Source: an uncultured Paracoccaceae bacterium (GTDB taxonomy: Bacteria > Pseudomonadota > Alphaproteobacteria > Rhodobacterales > Rhodobacteraceae). From it: DNA of 64,000 nucleotides. The stretch is from contig CANMMF010000005.1 of NCBI GenBank assembly GCA_947498985.1, positions 62,001-126,000 on the forward strand. Reading direction: 5' to 3'. Both the position numbers and the translations under genes were made by a program. The first letter of the stretch is position 1. Each line of letters begins with the position of its first letter. The notes below the pieces were generated by a model, which was not told the DNA's origin, did not search any database, and worked only from the letters and a program-made list of their open reading frames with translations. This document shows positions 44,647 through 54,670 of the stretch, piece by piece.

Positions 44647-45684
44647 ATGGCTGATTTTCTGAGCACACCGATGGGCATCGCCGTCATCATCGTGGCGCAA
44701 TGTTTGGCAGTGCTGGGCTTCGTGATGGTGAGCCTGCTGTTTCTGGTCTACGGCGATCGCAAGATCTGGGCCGCCGTGCAGATGCGGCGCGGCCCCAACG
44801 TGGTGGGCACATGGGGCCTGCTGCAGACCGTGGCCGACGCGCTGAAATATGTGGTCAAGGAAGTGGTGATCCCGGCGGGCGCGGACCGTCCCGTCTTCAT
44901 GCTGGCGCCGATGACCAGCTTCGTGCTGGCGATGATCGCCTGGTCGGTCATTCCGTTCAACGACACCTGGGTGCTCAGCGACATCAACGTGGCGATCCTG
45001 TTTGTCTTCGCGGTCTCCTCGCTCGAGGTTTACGGCGTGATCATGGGCGGCTGGGCGTCGAACTCGAAATACCCGTTCCTGGGCTCGCTCCGGTCCGCCG
45101 CGCAGATGATTTCCTACGAGGTCTCGCTGGGGCTTATCATCATCGGCATCATCATCTCCACCGGCTCGATGAATTTCGGGTCCATCGTGGCGGCGCAGGA
45201 CGGCGCCTACGGGTTCTTCAGCTGGTACTGGCTGCCGCATTTCCCGATGGTGTTCCTGTTCTTCATCTCGGCGCTGGCAGAGACCAACCGCCCGCCCTTC
45301 GATCTGCCCGAAGCGGAATCGGAGCTGGTGGCGGGCTACCAGGTGGAATATTCCTCGACGCCGTTCCTGCTCTTCATGGCCGGCGAGTATATCGCGATCT
45401 TCCTGATGTGCGCGCTGACCTCGCTGCTGTTCTTCGGCGGCTGGCTCTCGCCCATTCCGTTCATCCCCGACAGCCCGCTCTGGATGGTCGCGAAGATGGC
45501 GTTCTTCTTCTTCCTCTTCGCCATGGTGAAGGCGATCACCCCGCGCTACCGCTATGACCAGCTGATGCGGCTGGGCTGGAAAGTGTTCCTGCCGTTCAGC
45601 CTTGTCTGGGTGGTGTTTGTGTCCTTCGCGGCGAAGTTCGACTGGTTCTGGGGCGGCTACGCCCGCTGGGCAACGGGAGGCTAG
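44647..45684 (+). CDS. nuoH: NADH-quinone oxidoreductase subunit H
   Basis: 345 aa, eight membrane helices. It forms part of the quinone chamber and links peripheral and membrane arms. The family motif [10 protein letters not shown] near residue 43 and the acidic loop [20 protein letters not shown] near 211 are intact, as is GEYIAIFLM. The start is ATG 44647, GAGGGACCG upstream. Followed three bases later by the 105-aa ORF. Confidence 0.95.
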   Translation: MADFLSTPMGIAVIIVAQCLAVLGFVMVSLLFLVYGDRKIWAAVQMRRGPNVVGTWGLLQTVADALKYVVKEVVIPAGADRPVFMLAPMTSFVLAMIAWSVIPFNDTWVLSDINVAILFVFAVSSLEVYGVIMGGWASNSKYPFLGSLRSAAQMISYEVSLGLIIIGIIISTGSMNFGSIVAAQDGAYGFFSWYWLPHFPMVFLFFISALAETNRPPFDLPEAESELVAGYQVEYSSTPFLLFMAGEYIAIFLMCALTSLLFFGGWLSPIPFIPDSPLWMVAKMAFFFFLFAMVKAITPRYRYDQLMRLGWKVFLPFSLVWVVFVSFAAKFDWFWGGYARWATGG

Positions 45685-45687
45685 ACA

Positions 45688-46005
45688 ATGTCGGATCTCA
45701 AGGCCGCCATTCTGGACGCCAAATATATCGACATGATCTCGCTCGGGGATTTTGTGGTGCGCGATTGCGGGCTGCCGGATGTGGACAGCGACGGCAACCT
45801 GATGCCGCAGGCGACCGAGATTGCCGCGGCGCTCTTTCGCTGGGCGGCGGATGTGCAGGCCGCAGAAGAAAAACACACCGACCCGCTGCAGCCGGGCGGC
45901 GATCCGGAATTTCAGGAATACGACGAAAACGGCGATCCGCTCATGGACGCCGATGAGGCGGCGCGGCGTGAAGCCGGGCACACGGATCTGGCACGGGAGG
46001 GCTGA
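45688..46005 (+). CDS. Acidic soluble protein of unknown function between nuoH and nuoI
   Basis: 105 aa, strongly acidic, no membrane helix or signal. N-terminal MSDLKAAILDAKYIDM helix, middle ALFRWAADVQAAEEKH, and a disordered acidic tail. Spaced three bases from each neighbour (nuoH stop and nuoI start), so surely co-translated with them. No family recognised; an accessory or assembly factor is possible. Confidence 0.65.
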   Translation: MSDLKAAILDAKYIDMISLGDFVVRDCGLPDVDSDGNLMPQATEIAAALFRWAADVQAAEEKHTDPLQPGGDPEFQEYDENGDPLMDADEAARREAGHTDLAREG

Positions 46006-46008
46006 CGG

Positions 46009-46503
46009 ATGGCGAATATCGACTACGGACGCGCGGCGAAATACTTCCTGCTGGCGGATTTCCTGCAGGGCTTCAAGCTGGGGTTCAAATACTTCTTTGC
46101 CCCCAAGGCGACGCTGAATTACCCGCACGAGAAGGGCCCGCTCAGCCCGCGGTTCCGCGGCGAGCACGCGCTCAGGCGCTATCCCAACGGCGAGGAACGC
46201 TGCATTGCCTGCAAGCTCTGCGAGGCGATCTGCCCGGCGCAGGCGATCACCATCGATGCCGAGCCGCGCGAGGACGGCAGCCGCCGCACCACACGCTACG
46301 ACATCGACATGACCAAATGCATCTATTGCGGCTTCTGTCAGGAAGCCTGCCCGGTGGATGCGATTGTCGAGGGGCCGAATTTCGAGTTCGCCACCGAGAC
46401 CCGCGAGGAGCTTTACTACGACAAGGACAAGCTGCTGGCCAATGGCGAGCGCTGGGAAGCCGAGATCGCCCGCAACCTCGAGATGGACGCGCCTTACCGA
46501 TGA
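46009..46503 (+). CDS. nuoI: NADH-quinone oxidoreductase subunit I
   Basis: 164 aa, ferredoxin-like subunit with 4Fe-4S clusters N6a and N6b. Both motifs are complete: [12 protein letters not shown] near residue 65 and [12 protein letters not shown] near 104. The N-terminal [23 protein letters not shown] is typical of alphaproteobacterial and mitochondrial TYKY subunits, given here as spanning residues 22-45. Overlaps the next gene by four bases. Confidence 0.95.
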   Translation: MANIDYGRAAKYFLLADFLQGFKLGFKYFFAPKATLNYPHEKGPLSPRFRGEHALRRYPNGEERCIACKLCEAICPAQAITIDAEPREDGSRRTTRYDIDMTKCIYCGFCQEACPVDAIVEGPNFEFATETREELYYDKDKLLANGERWEAEIARNLEMDAPYR

Positions 46504-46907
46504 GCGACGCCAAGACCCCGTTCGAGCTGATGATGAGCCAGGCGCAGGAGATGGCCAAGGCCTTCAATCCCGCGCTCACCACCTTCGACCCCAAGGGCTT
46601 TGAAAAGCTCTGGCCGACCATGACCAAGGACACGATGGAGATGTGGTTCGGCAAGGGGATCTCGAAAGAGGGGCTCGACGCCAAGACACGGCTCCTGCTG
46701 ACGCTGGCGGGGCTGACCATGCAGGGCGCGCAGGCGGAGACGCCGTTCCGCATGACCGTGCGCCATGCGCTGGAAGCGGGCGCCACCGATGAAGAGATTG
46801 CCGAGACCATCGCGCAGATGTCGATGTTTGCCGGCATACCCGCCATGACCCGCGCCATGGAGCTGGCGCGCGAGGTCATGGCCGACAGGAAGGATGACCC
46901 GACATGA
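46500..46907 (+). CDS. Carboxymuconolactone decarboxylase-like protein
   Basis: 135 aa, all-helical AhpD/CMD-like fold. [17 protein letters not shown] near residue 60, [20 protein letters not shown] near 87-106 and the [14 protein letters not shown] end match the family. The CxxC pair of AhpD-type peroxidases is absent; the region reads QAETPFRM. So a disulfide-reductase role is unlikely and the enzymatic role is open. Coupled to nuoI and nuoJ by ATGA overlaps. Confidence 0.8.
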   Translation: MSDAKTPFELMMSQAQEMAKAFNPALTTFDPKGFEKLWPTMTKDTMEMWFGKGISKEGLDAKTRLLLTLAGLTMQGAQAETPFRMTVRHALEAGATDEEIAETIAQMSMFAGIPAMTRAMELAREVMADRKDDPT

Positions 46908-47506
46908 TCACCTTTGCCTTTTACCTCTTTGCGCTTGGCGTGGTTGCGGGGGGGCTTTTCACCGTGATCAGCCGCAACCCGGTGCATTCGGTGCTCTGGC
47001 TGATCCTGGCTTTCCTGAGCTCGGCGGGGCTTTTTGTGCTGCTCGGGGCAGAGTTTGTGGCGATGCTGCTGGTCATTGTCTATGTGGGCGCGGTTGCGGT
47101 GCTGTTCCTCTTTGTGGTGATGATGCTCGACGTGGATTTTGCCGAGCTCAAGGCCGAGATGGCGCGCTACATGCCGCTGGCGCTGCTCATCGGGCTGGTG
47201 ATCCTGATGCAGCTGGCCTTTGCCTTCGGCGCGTGGGAGGCCAGCACGCTGGCCGATGCGCAGCGCGCGCAGGTGGTGCCGGTCGACCGGCACAACACCG
47301 AGGCGCTGGGGCTTATCCTTTACGATCAGTACTTTCTGCTCTTTCAGCTGGCCGGCCTGATCCTGCTGGTGGCGATGATCGGGGCGATTGTGCTGACGCT
47401 GCGCCACCGCTCGGATGTGAAGCGGCAGGACGTGATCGCGCAGATGATGCGCGACCCGGCCACGGCGATGGAACTGCGCGACGTCAAGCCCGGGCAGGGC
47501 CTGTGA
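46904..47506 (+). CDS. nuoJ: NADH-quinone oxidoreductase subunit J
   Basis: 200 aa, five membrane helices. ND6-like subunit next to NuoK and NuoA in the membrane arm. [20 protein letters not shown] near residue 24 and the glycine/glutamate helix [29 protein letters not shown] (span about 46-74) with its pi-bulge YVGAVAV are intact. It starts inside the CMD-like gene end. Confidence 0.95.
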   Translation: MITFAFYLFALGVVAGGLFTVISRNPVHSVLWLILAFLSSAGLFVLLGAEFVAMLLVIVYVGAVAVLFLFVVMMLDVDFAELKAEMARYMPLALLIGLVILMQLAFAFGAWEASTLADAQRAQVVPVDRHNTEALGLILYDQYFLLFQLAGLILLVAMIGAIVLTLRHRSDVKRQDVIAQMMRDPATAMELRDVKPGQGL

Positions 47507-47516
47507 CGGCGTGGCG

Positions 47517-47600
47517 ATGAACAAGGGAACGACCATCGCGGTGGTCGTTGCAATAGCGGTCGCGGTGGCGGTTGCGAACGGATACTTCAGCGGGCGATAG
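47517..47600 (+). CDS. 27-codon single-helix membrane peptide between nuoJ and nuoK
   Basis: MNKGTTIAVV, a 14-residue Ala/Val helix, then NGYFSGR. A perfect minimal transmembrane profile with positive N-terminus. It starts eleven bases after the nuoJ stop and ends fifteen bases before nuoK. The ribosome-binding site is weak. Unknown; comparable in type to very small subunits of respiratory complexes. Confidence 0.45.
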   Translation: MNKGTTIAVVVAIAVAVAVANGYFSGR

Positions 47601-47615
47601 ACCCGGAGGGACGAG

Positions 47616-47921
47616 ATGATCGGATTGGAACATTACCTGACGGTGGCGGCCATATTGTTCGTCATCGGCATCTTCGGGCTCTTCCTGAACCGAAAGAACG
47701 TGATCATCCTGCTGATGAGCATCGAGCTGATGCTGTTGGCGGTGAACATCAACCTTGTGGCGTTCTCTTCGTATCTGGGCGATCTGGTGGGGCAGGTCTT
47801 CACGCTGTTTGTGCTGACCGTGGCCGCCGCTGAGGCCGCCATCGGCCTGGCGATCCTGGTCTGCTTCTTCCGCAACCGGGGCACCATCGACGTCGAAGAC
47901 GTCAACGTGATGAAGGGGTAA
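47616..47921 (+). CDS. nuoK: NADH-quinone oxidoreductase subunit K
   Basis: 101 aa, three membrane helices. ND4L-like. Conserved glutamates of the proton path lie in [15 protein letters not shown] near residue 35 and [13 protein letters not shown] near 68. GGAGGG precedes the ATG. Followed seven bases later by nuoL. Confidence 0.95.
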   Translation: MIGLEHYLTVAAILFVIGIFGLFLNRKNVIILLMSIELMLLAVNINLVAFSSYLGDLVGQVFTLFVLTVAAAEAAIGLAILVCFFRNRGTIDVEDVNVMKG

Positions 47922-47927
47922 GGGCCA

Positions 47928-50003
47928 ATGGAAAGCATCATCCTCTTCGCTCCGCTGGCCGGCGCGCTGATTGCGGGCTTCGGCTGGAAGCTCATCGGCA
48001 TCCGGGGCGCGCAATGGATCACCACCGGGCTCTTGTTCGTGGCCTGCGCATTCTCGTGGATCGTGTTCCTGAGCCACGGGTCCGAGACCGAGACGATCAA
48101 CATCCTGCGCTGGATCGAGAGCGGCACGCTCAGCACCGACTGGTCGATCCGGCTCGACCGGCTGACCTCGATCATGCTGATCGTGGTCACCACCGTGTCG
48201 GCGCTCGTGCACCTTTATTCCTTCGGCTACATGGCGCATGACGAGAATTTCCGCGAGGGCGAGGAGAGCTACAAGCCGCGCTTCTTTGCCTATCTGAGCT
48301 TCTTCACCTTCTCGATGCTGATGCTGGTGACCTCCGACAACCTCGTGCAGATGTTCTTTGGCTGGGAAGGCGTGGGCGTCGCGTCCTACCTGCTGATCGG
48401 GTTCTACTACCGCAAGCCGTCGGCCAATGCCGCCGCGATCAAGGCGTTTGTGGTCAACCGGGTGGGCGATTTCGGCTTTGCGCTCGGGATCTTTGCGCTC
48501 TTTTTCCTCGTGGACAGCGTCAAGTTCGACGACATCTTTGCCGCCGCACCCGAGCTTGCCGAAACGCAGCTGACCTTCCTCTGGACCTCGTGGAACGCAG
48601 CCGAGCTGATCGCCTTCCTGCTCTTTATCGGTGCCATGGGCAAATCGGCGCAGCTGATCCTGCACACCTGGCTGCCGGATGCGATGGAAGGCCCGACGCC
48701 GGTCTCCGCGCTCATCCACGCGGCAACGATGGTCACGGCGGGGGTGTTCCTTGTCTGCCGGATGTCGCCGGTGATGGAGTTCGCGCCCAATGCCACCGCC
48801 TTCATCACCTTCCTCGGCGCCTCCACCGCCTTTTTCGCGGCCACGGTGGGCCTTGTGCAGACCGACATCAAGCGCGTGATCGCCTATTCGACCTGCTCGC
48901 AGCTGGGCTACATGTTCGTGGCCGCGGGCGTCGGCGTCTACTCGGTCGCGATGTTCCACCTTTTCACCCACGCCTTCTTCAAGGCGATGCTGTTTCTGGG
49001 GGCCGGTTCGGTCATCCACGGCATGCATCACGAACAGGACATGCGGAACTATGGCGGGCTGAAGGACAAGCTGCCCTACACATTCTGGGCGATGCTGATC
49101 GGCACGCTGGCGATCACCGGGGTGGGCATCCCGCTGACCGGCTGGATCGGCTTTGCAGGCTTTGCCTCCAAGGACGCGGTGATCGAGAGCGCCTATGTGG
49201 GCACCAATGGCGGCTATGCGTTCTGGATGCTGGTCATCGCGGCGCTGTTCACCAGCTTTTACAGCTGGCGGCTGATGTTCCTGACCTTCTGGGGCAAGCC
49301 GCGCGGCGACAAGCACACCCATGAGCACGCGCATGAAAGCCCGATGACCATGCTGGTGCCGCTGGGCGTGCTGGCCGTGGGTGCGGTCTTTGCCGGGGCG
49401 ATCTGGTACAGCAGCTTCTTTGGCAAGACCAACGAGGTGGTGAAGTTCTTTGGCGGTCACTACGAGGAGCCCTCCGAGGAGCTGAAGGCCGCCGTGGCCG
49501 AGCGCAGCCCGAAGGCTTCCGAGTTGCACTACATCATGGAGGATCCGCCGGGCGGGGCCGCGATCTACATCGCGCCCGAGAACACCGTGCTGCACGAGGC
49601 GCATTACGTGCCGACCTGGGTCAAGCTCAGCCCCTTCATCGCGATGCTGATCGGTCTTGCCGTGTCCTACTGGTTCTACATCGTGAACCCGGCGCTGCCC
49701 AAACGCCTCGCCGAAAGCCAGCGGCCGCTCTACCTCTTCCTGCTCAACAAGTGGTATTTCGACGAGCTCTATGACGCGATCTTCGTCGGGCCCGCCAAGG
49801 TGCTGGGGCGCCTGCTCTGGAAGCGCGGCGACGGGGATGTCATCGACGGGTCGATCAACGGGGTGGCGATGGGCATCGTGCCGTTCTTCACCCGCCTCGC
49901 GGGCCGCGCGCAGTCGGGCTACATCTTCACCTATGTCTTCGCGATGGTGATCGGCATCGCCGTCTTCATCACCTGGATGACGCTGACCGGGGGGGCGCAG
50001 TAA
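47928..50003 (+). CDS. nuoL: NADH-quinone oxidoreductase subunit L
   Basis: 691 aa, antiporter-like subunit with about sixteen helices including the long lateral helix at the C-terminal end. [19 protein letters not shown] near residue 143 carries the key glutamate; [27 protein letters not shown] spans about 246-272. The loop near 460-545 is hydrophilic and His-rich (HTHEHAHES). Its stop overlaps the nuoM start (TAATG). Confidence 0.95.
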   Translation: MESIILFAPLAGALIAGFGWKLIGIRGAQWITTGLLFVACAFSWIVFLSHGSETETINILRWIESGTLSTDWSIRLDRLTSIMLIVVTTVSALVHLYSFGYMAHDENFREGEESYKPRFFAYLSFFTFSMLMLVTSDNLVQMFFGWEGVGVASYLLIGFYYRKPSANAAAIKAFVVNRVGDFGFALGIFALFFLVDSVKFDDIFAAAPELAETQLTFLWTSWNAAELIAFLLFIGAMGKSAQLILHTWLPDAMEGPTPVSALIHAATMVTAGVFLVCRMSPVMEFAPNATAFITFLGASTAFFAATVGLVQTDIKRVIAYSTCSQLGYMFVAAGVGVYSVAMFHLFTHAFFKAMLFLGAGSVIHGMHHEQDMRNYGGLKDKLPYTFWAMLIGTLAITGVGIPLTGWIGFAGFASKDAVIESAYVGTNGGYAFWMLVIAALFTSFYSWRLMFLTFWGKPRGDKHTHEHAHESPMTMLVPLGVLAVGAVFAGAIWYSSFFGKTNEVVKFFGGHYEEPSEELKAAVAERSPKASELHYIMEDPPGGAAIYIAPENTVLHEAHYVPTWVKLSPFIAMLIGLAVSYWFYIVNPALPKRLAESQRPLYLFLLNKWYFDELYDAIFVGPAKVLGRLLWKRGDGDVIDGSINGVAMGIVPFFTRLAGRAQSGYIFTYVFAMVIGIAVFITWMTLTGGAQ

Positions 50004-51559
50004 TGGATTACCTGCTTTCCATCGTCACCTTCCTGCCCGCGCTGGCCGCGCTGATCCTGGCGCTGCTGCTGCGGGGCGATGACGCGGCGGCCAACCGCAA
50101 TGCCAAATGGGTGGCGATGTTCGCCACATCGGCGACGTTTGTGATCTCGCTCTTCATCCTCTTCCAGTTCGATCCCTCGAATACCGGGTTCCAGATGGTG
50201 GAAGAGGGCGACTGGCTGCTCGGCCTGCAATACAAGATGGGGGTCGACGGCATCTCGGTGCTGTTTGTGATGCTCACCACCTTCATCATGCCGCTGGTGA
50301 TTGCCGCGTCCTGGGATGTGAGCCACCGCGTCAAGGAATACATGATCGCGTTTCTGGTGCTCGAGACGCTGATGCTTGGTGTGTTCATGGCGCTGGATCT
50401 GGTGCTCTTTTACCTGTTCTTCGAGGCGGGCCTCATTCCGATGTTCCTGATCATCGGCATCTGGGGCGGCAAGGAGCGGATCTACGCCAGCTTCAAGTTC
50501 TTCCTTTATACCTTCCTCGGCTCGGTGCTGATGCTGGTGGCGATGGTGGCGATGTTCTCGGATGCGGGCACCACCGATATCGAACAGCTTCTGGTGCATA
50601 ATTTCGCCTCCGAGAGCTTCTCGATCCTCGGCATCCAGATCATCGGCGGGCTGCAGACGATGCTGTTTATCGCGTTCTTCGCCAGCTTCGCGGTCAAGAT
50701 GCCGATGTGGCCGGTGCATACCTGGCTGCCGGATGCGCATGTGCAGGCGCCCACGGCGGGCTCGGTGGTGCTGGCGGCGATCCTGCTGAAAATGGGCGGT
50801 TACGGCTTTTTGCGCTTCTCGCTGCCGATGTTCCCGGTGGGCTCGGACGTGATGGCCAATTTCGTCTTCACGCTCTCGGTGATCGCGATCATCTACACCA
50901 GCCTCGTGGCGCTGGTGCAGGAGGACATGAAAAAGCTCATCGCCTATTCGTCCGTGGCGCATATGGGCTACGTGACCATGGGCATCTTCGCGGCCAACCA
51001 GCAGGGTGTGGACGGGGCGATCTTCCAGATGATCTCCCACGGGTTCATCTCGGGCGCGCTGTTTCTGTGTGTGGGTGTGATCTACGACCGCATGCACACC
51101 CGCGAAATTGACGCCTATGGCGGGCTGGTGAACCGGATGCCGGCCTATGCGCTGATCTTCATGCTCTTCACCATGGCCAATGTCGGCCTGCCGGGCACCA
51201 GCGGCTTTGTGGGCGAGTTCCTGACGCTGATGGGCATCTTCCAGGTCAACACCTGGGTGGCGGCGGGGGCGGCCACCGGCGTGATCCTGTCGGCGGCCTA
51301 TGCGCTCTGGCTCTACCGCCGGGTGGTGATGGGGGATCTCATCAAGGAGAGCCTCAAGACCATCTCAGACATGACCACCCGCGAGAAGGCGATCTTTGCG
51401 CCGCTGGTGGTGATGACGATCTGGATGGGTGTCTACCCGGCGCCGATCCTCGACCGGATCGGACCCAGCGTGGCCGCCCTGGTCGAAACCTATGACACCG
51501 ACGTGGCGGAGGCCGGGCATCGCGATCCGGTCACCCAGGTCGCCGAAGCTGACCATTAA
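50003..51559 (+). CDS. nuoM: NADH-quinone oxidoreductase subunit M
   Basis: 518 aa, antiporter-like subunit with fourteen helices. [18 protein letters not shown] near residue 141 has the conserved glutamate; [20 protein letters not shown] near 239 holds the channel lysine region; [16 protein letters not shown] near 315 follows. The C-terminus is short and acidic. Twelve bases separate it from nuoN. Confidence 0.95.
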   Translation: MDYLLSIVTFLPALAALILALLLRGDDAAANRNAKWVAMFATSATFVISLFILFQFDPSNTGFQMVEEGDWLLGLQYKMGVDGISVLFVMLTTFIMPLVIAASWDVSHRVKEYMIAFLVLETLMLGVFMALDLVLFYLFFEAGLIPMFLIIGIWGGKERIYASFKFFLYTFLGSVLMLVAMVAMFSDAGTTDIEQLLVHNFASESFSILGIQIIGGLQTMLFIAFFASFAVKMPMWPVHTWLPDAHVQAPTAGSVVLAAILLKMGGYGFLRFSLPMFPVGSDVMANFVFTLSVIAIIYTSLVALVQEDMKKLIAYSSVAHMGYVTMGIFAANQQGVDGAIFQMISHGFISGALFLCVGVIYDRMHTREIDAYGGLVNRMPAYALIFMLFTMANVGLPGTSGFVGEFLTLMGIFQVNTWVAAGAATGVILSAAYALWLYRRVVMGDLIKESLKTISDMTTREKAIFAPLVVMTIWMGVYPAPILDRIGPSVAALVETYDTDVAEAGHRDPVTQVAEADH

Positions 51560-51571
51560 GGGGGCGGGGAC

Positions 51572-53017
51572 ATGACGATCTCGGCTGATCTCAATATCAT
51601 CCTGCCGGAAATCGTGCTTGCGGTCTACGCAATGGGCGCGCTGCTGGCGGCGGTCTATACCGGCAAGGACAAGCTGGCCCCGATGCTGGTCTGGATCACC
51701 AGCGCGCTCTTTGTGGTGCTGGCCTTCTGGATCGGCACCACCGGCGGCGGCGACAACGTCGCCTTTGGCGGCATGTTCATCGATGACGGGTTTGCGCGCT
51801 TCTCCAAGGTCACGCTGCTTCTGGCGGCGGCGGCGGTGCTGCTGATGTCGGAAGGCTATATGGAGCGGCGCGGGCTCTTGCGGTTCGAATACCCGCTGCT
51901 CATCGCGCTGTCGGTGGTGGGCATGATGATGATGGTCTCCGCCGGAGACCTGATGGCGCTTTACATGGGGCTGGAGCTGCAGTCGCTGGCGCTTTACGTC
52001 GTGGCCTCGCTGCGCCGCGATTCGGTGAAATCGACGGAGGCGGGGCTGAAATATTTTGTGCTGGGCGCGCTGTCGTCGGGCCTGCTGCTCTACGGCGCGT
52101 CGCTGGTATACGGCTATGCGGGCACAACACTCTTTTCGGGGATCGTGCAGACGGCGGTGGTGGGCGATGTCTCCATCGGGTTGCTGCTGGGCCTGGTGCT
52201 GCTGATTGCCGGTCTGGCCTTCAAGGTCTCTGCCGTGCCGTTCCACATGTGGACGCCGGATGTCTACGAAGGCTCGCCGACACCGGTGACCGCGTTTTTC
52301 GCCACCGCCCCCAAAGTGGCGGCCATGGCGCTCTTTGCGCGGGTGATGCATGACGCTTTCGGCAATGCGGTGGGCGACTGGCAGCAGGTGATTGCGCTGA
52401 TCTCGGTGCTGTCGATGTTTCTTGGCGCCGTGGCGGCGATCGGGCAGCGCGACATCAAGCGGCTGATGGCCTATTCGTCGATTGCCCATATGGGTTATGC
52501 GCTGATGGGTCTGGCGGCGGGCAGCGTGCTGGGCGTGCAGGCGATGCTGATCTACATGGCGATCTACGTGACGATGAATGTGGGCACGTTCGCGTTTATC
52601 CTCAGCATGGAGCGGGACGGCCAGCCGGTGACCGATATCGAGGCGCTGGGAATGTATTCCAAACGCGAGCCCGGCCGCGCGCTGGCGATGCTGGTGCTCT
52701 TGTTCAGTCTCGCGGGTGTACCGCCGCTGGTGGGCTTTTTCGGCAAGCTCTACGTGCTGCGCGCGGCTTATGACGCCGGGCTGGCCTGGCTGGCGGTGGC
52801 CGGTGTGATCGCAAGCGTGATCGGCGCCTTCTACTATCTGCGCATCGTCTTCTACATGTATTTCGGCGAGGATCGCGAAGACGCGCTGGATGGCGGCAAG
52901 TCACCGGTGCTCTGGGGCTTTCTGATGGCCTCGGCGGTGATCATGGTTGTGGGTGTGGTCAACCTCTTCGGGATCGAAGGGGCGGCGCAGGCGGCGGCCA
53001 CGACGCTTGTCAACTGA
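51572..53017 (+). CDS. nuoN: NADH-quinone oxidoreductase subunit N
   Basis: 481 aa, third antiporter-like subunit, fourteen helices. [18 protein letters not shown] near residue 130, the [17 protein letters not shown] segment near 226 and [14 protein letters not shown] near 301 are intact. GGGGCGGGG precedes the ATG at 51572. It is the last nuo gene and is followed by a strong terminator at 53043-53072. Confidence 0.95.
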   Translation: MTISADLNIILPEIVLAVYAMGALLAAVYTGKDKLAPMLVWITSALFVVLAFWIGTTGGGDNVAFGGMFIDDGFARFSKVTLLLAAAAVLLMSEGYMERRGLLRFEYPLLIALSVVGMMMMVSAGDLMALYMGLELQSLALYVVASLRRDSVKSTEAGLKYFVLGALSSGLLLYGASLVYGYAGTTLFSGIVQTAVVGDVSIGLLLGLVLLIAGLAFKVSAVPFHMWTPDVYEGSPTPVTAFFATAPKVAAMALFARVMHDAFGNAVGDWQQVIALISVLSMFLGAVAAIGQRDIKRLMAYSSIAHMGYALMGLAAGSVLGVQAMLIYMAIYVTMNVGTFAFILSMERDGQPVTDIEALGMYSKREPGRALAMLVLLFSLAGVPPLVGFFGKLYVLRAAYDAGLAWLAVAGVIASVIGAFYYLRIVFYMYFGEDREDALDGGKSPVLWGFLMASAVIMVVGVVNLFGIEGAAQAAATTLVN

Positions 53018-53042
53018 GCGCGGTCTGAAATTGCAAAACGGT

Positions 53043-53072
53043 GACGCGCCTCTGGCGCGTCGCATTGTTTTT
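53043..53072 (+). terminator. Intrinsic terminator of the nuo operon
   Basis: GACGCGCC (53043-53050), loop TCT, GGCGCGTC (53054-53061): a perfect 8-bp GC stem. It is followed by GCATTG and five T (53068-53072). It lies 25 bp after the nuoN stop, so birA and later genes probably have their own promoter. Confidence 0.85.
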
Positions 53073-53079
53073 GAGAGTT

Positions 53080-53126
53080 GGGGGCGCTGCCCCCAAACCC
53101 CCGGCGGTATTTTCAAAGAGAAGAAG
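53080..53126 (+). repeat. Dispersed intergenic repeat, copy C (most complete)
   Basis: Hairpin GGGGGC-GCT-GCCCCC, then AAACCCCCGGCGGTATTTTC, then AAAGAGAAGAAG. This is the clearest copy; compare 3541, 28261 and 60557. It sits directly between the nuo terminator and birA, ending 11 bp before the birA start, so its AGAGAAGAAG tail could serve as a ribosome-binding region. Confidence 0.75.
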
Positions 53127-53137
53127 CAGGCAGGCGC

Positions 53138-53878
53138 GTGACCTGGCCTGCTGGATATGCACGGCGGGTGCTGGCGGAGGTCGACAGCACCAATGCCGAG
53201 GCCGCGCGGGTGGCACGCGCGCTTTCCGGGCCGGAATGGATTCTCGCCTTGCGGCAACGCGCGGCGCGCGGGCGGCGCGGGCGGGCGTGGCAGATGCCGC
53301 CGGGCAATTTTGCCGCCTCGCTGGTGCTGCGCCCCGAGGGCACAGCGCAGATGGTTGCGCTGCGGTCCTTTGTGGCCTCGCTGGCGCTTTTTGACGCGCT
53401 GGCGGAGGTGAGCGGCAGCGCGGCCGGGCTGGCGCTGAAATGGCCCAATGACGTGCTGATGAATGGCGGCAAGCTGGCGGGCATCCTGCTGGAGAACCTC
53501 GGCGGGCCCGGCGGGCATTTGGTGATCGGTATCGGGGTGAACCTGATTGCGGCGCCTGCGGCGTCGGACGTGGAGCCGGGGGCGGTCACACCGGTCTCGG
53601 TCCTGGAGCAGACAGGTGTCCGGGTCACGCCGGAGCGGTTTCTGGATGCGCTGGCCGCCGCTTATGCGGGCTGGGAAGCGCAGTTCCGGACCCACGGGTT
53701 TGCGCCGGTGCAGACCGCCTGGCTGCAGCGCGCCGCACGGCTTGGTGAGCGGGTCACCGCGCGTGTGGGCGCGCAGGAGATCACCGGCACGTTCGAGACG
53801 GTGGACGATGACGGGCATCTTGTCCTAAAGACGCCGCAGGGCCTCCGGCGGATCGCCGCGGCAGATGTGTTTTTCTGA
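53138..53878 (+). CDS. birA: Biotin--[acetyl-CoA-carboxylase] ligase
   Basis: 246 aa. It joins biotin to carboxyl carrier domains through biotinyl-AMP; MccA in this window is a likely target. EVDSTNAEA near residue 16, the biotin loop RAARGRRGRAW near 42 and KWPNDVLMNGGKLAGIL near 101 are diagnostic. No N-terminal DNA-binding domain is present, so it is a plain ligase, not a repressor. The start is taken as GTG 53138. Followed by coaX after 15 bp. Confidence 0.9.
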   Translation: MTWPAGYARRVLAEVDSTNAEAARVARALSGPEWILALRQRAARGRRGRAWQMPPGNFAASLVLRPEGTAQMVALRSFVASLALFDALAEVSGSAAGLALKWPNDVLMNGGKLAGILLENLGGPGGHLVIGIGVNLIAAPAASDVEPGAVTPVSVLEQTGVRVTPERFLDALAAAYAGWEAQFRTHGFAPVQTAWLQRAARLGERVTARVGAQEITGTFETVDDDGHLVLKTPQGLRRIAAADVFF

Positions 53879-53893
53879 GACGGGGGGTGGCGC

Positions 53894-54670
53894 ATGCTTC
53901 TCTGCATTGACTGCGGCAACACCAACACCGTGTTCTCGATCTGGGACGGGACCAGGTTTCTCTGCACGCTCAGGACCTCGACGCATCACGCGCGCACGGC
54001 GGATGCCTATTTCACCTGGTATTCCACGCTGGTCGGCCATTACGGCGTGAACGTCACGATCACCGATGTGATCATCTCCTCGACCGTGCCGCGGGTGGTG
54101 TGGAACCTGCGGGTCTTCGCGGACCGGTTTTTTGGCTGCCGCCCGCTGGTGGTGGGCAAGCCCGATTGCGCCCTGCCCATCGCGCAGCGCGTCGATGCGG
54201 GCACCACGGTGGGCCCCGACCGGCTGGTCAATTCCGCCGGCGGGTTCGACCGGCATGGCGGCAATCTGGTGGTGGTCGATTTCGGCACCGCCACCACCTT
54301 TGACGTGGTGGCAGGCGACGGCGCCTATGTGGGCGGGGTGATCGCGCCGGGGGTCAACCTCAGCCTCGAGGCGCTGCATATGGGCGCGGCGGCGCTGCCG
54401 CATGTGGACATCACCCAGCCCGACAAGGTGATCGGCACCAACACCGTGGGCTGCATCCAGTCGGGGGTGTTCTGGGGCTATGTCGGGCTGGTGCAGGGGA
54501 TCGTGGGCCGGATCAAGGACGAGTACGGCGCGCCGATGCGGGTCATCGGAACCGGCGGGCTGGCCCCGTTGTTTGCGCAGGGAGAGTTGCTCTTTGACAC
54601 GATCGAGGACGACCTCACGATGCATGGCCTCACGGTCATCTACAATCATAATCAAAAGGCAGCGGCATGA
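53894..54670 (+). CDS. coaX: Type III pantothenate kinase
   Basis: 258 aa, ASKHA-fold kinase phosphorylating pantothenate, the first step of coenzyme A synthesis. CIDCGNTNTVFSIWDG at residues 4-19 is the phosphate-binding loop; VGPDRLVNSAGGF near 111 and VVDFGTATTFDVV near 130 are the other family motifs. GGGGGG lies before the ATG. It overlaps the RNase J gene by four bases. Confidence 0.92.
   Translation: MLLCIDCGNTNTVFSIWDGTRFLCTLRTSTHHARTADAYFTWYSTLVGHYGVNVTITDVIISSTVPRVVWNLRVFADRFFGCRPLVVGKPDCALPIAQRVDAGTTVGPDRLVNSAGGFDRHGGNLVVVDFGTATTFDVVAGDGAYVGGVIAPGVNLSLEALHMGAAALPHVDITQPDKVIGTNTVGCIQSGVFWGYVGLVQGIVGRIKDEYGAPMRVIGTGGLAPLFAQGELLFDTIEDDLTMHGLTVIYNHNQKAAA

Noticed and set aside
47484-49604. 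A 706-codon open frame on the minus strand opposite nuoL, and similar long minus frames opposite nuoM, nuoN, acuI and mccA
   Set aside because: They mirror high-GC coding sequence, are rich in Arg, His and Gln with no family likeness, and lie over genes with certain identity.
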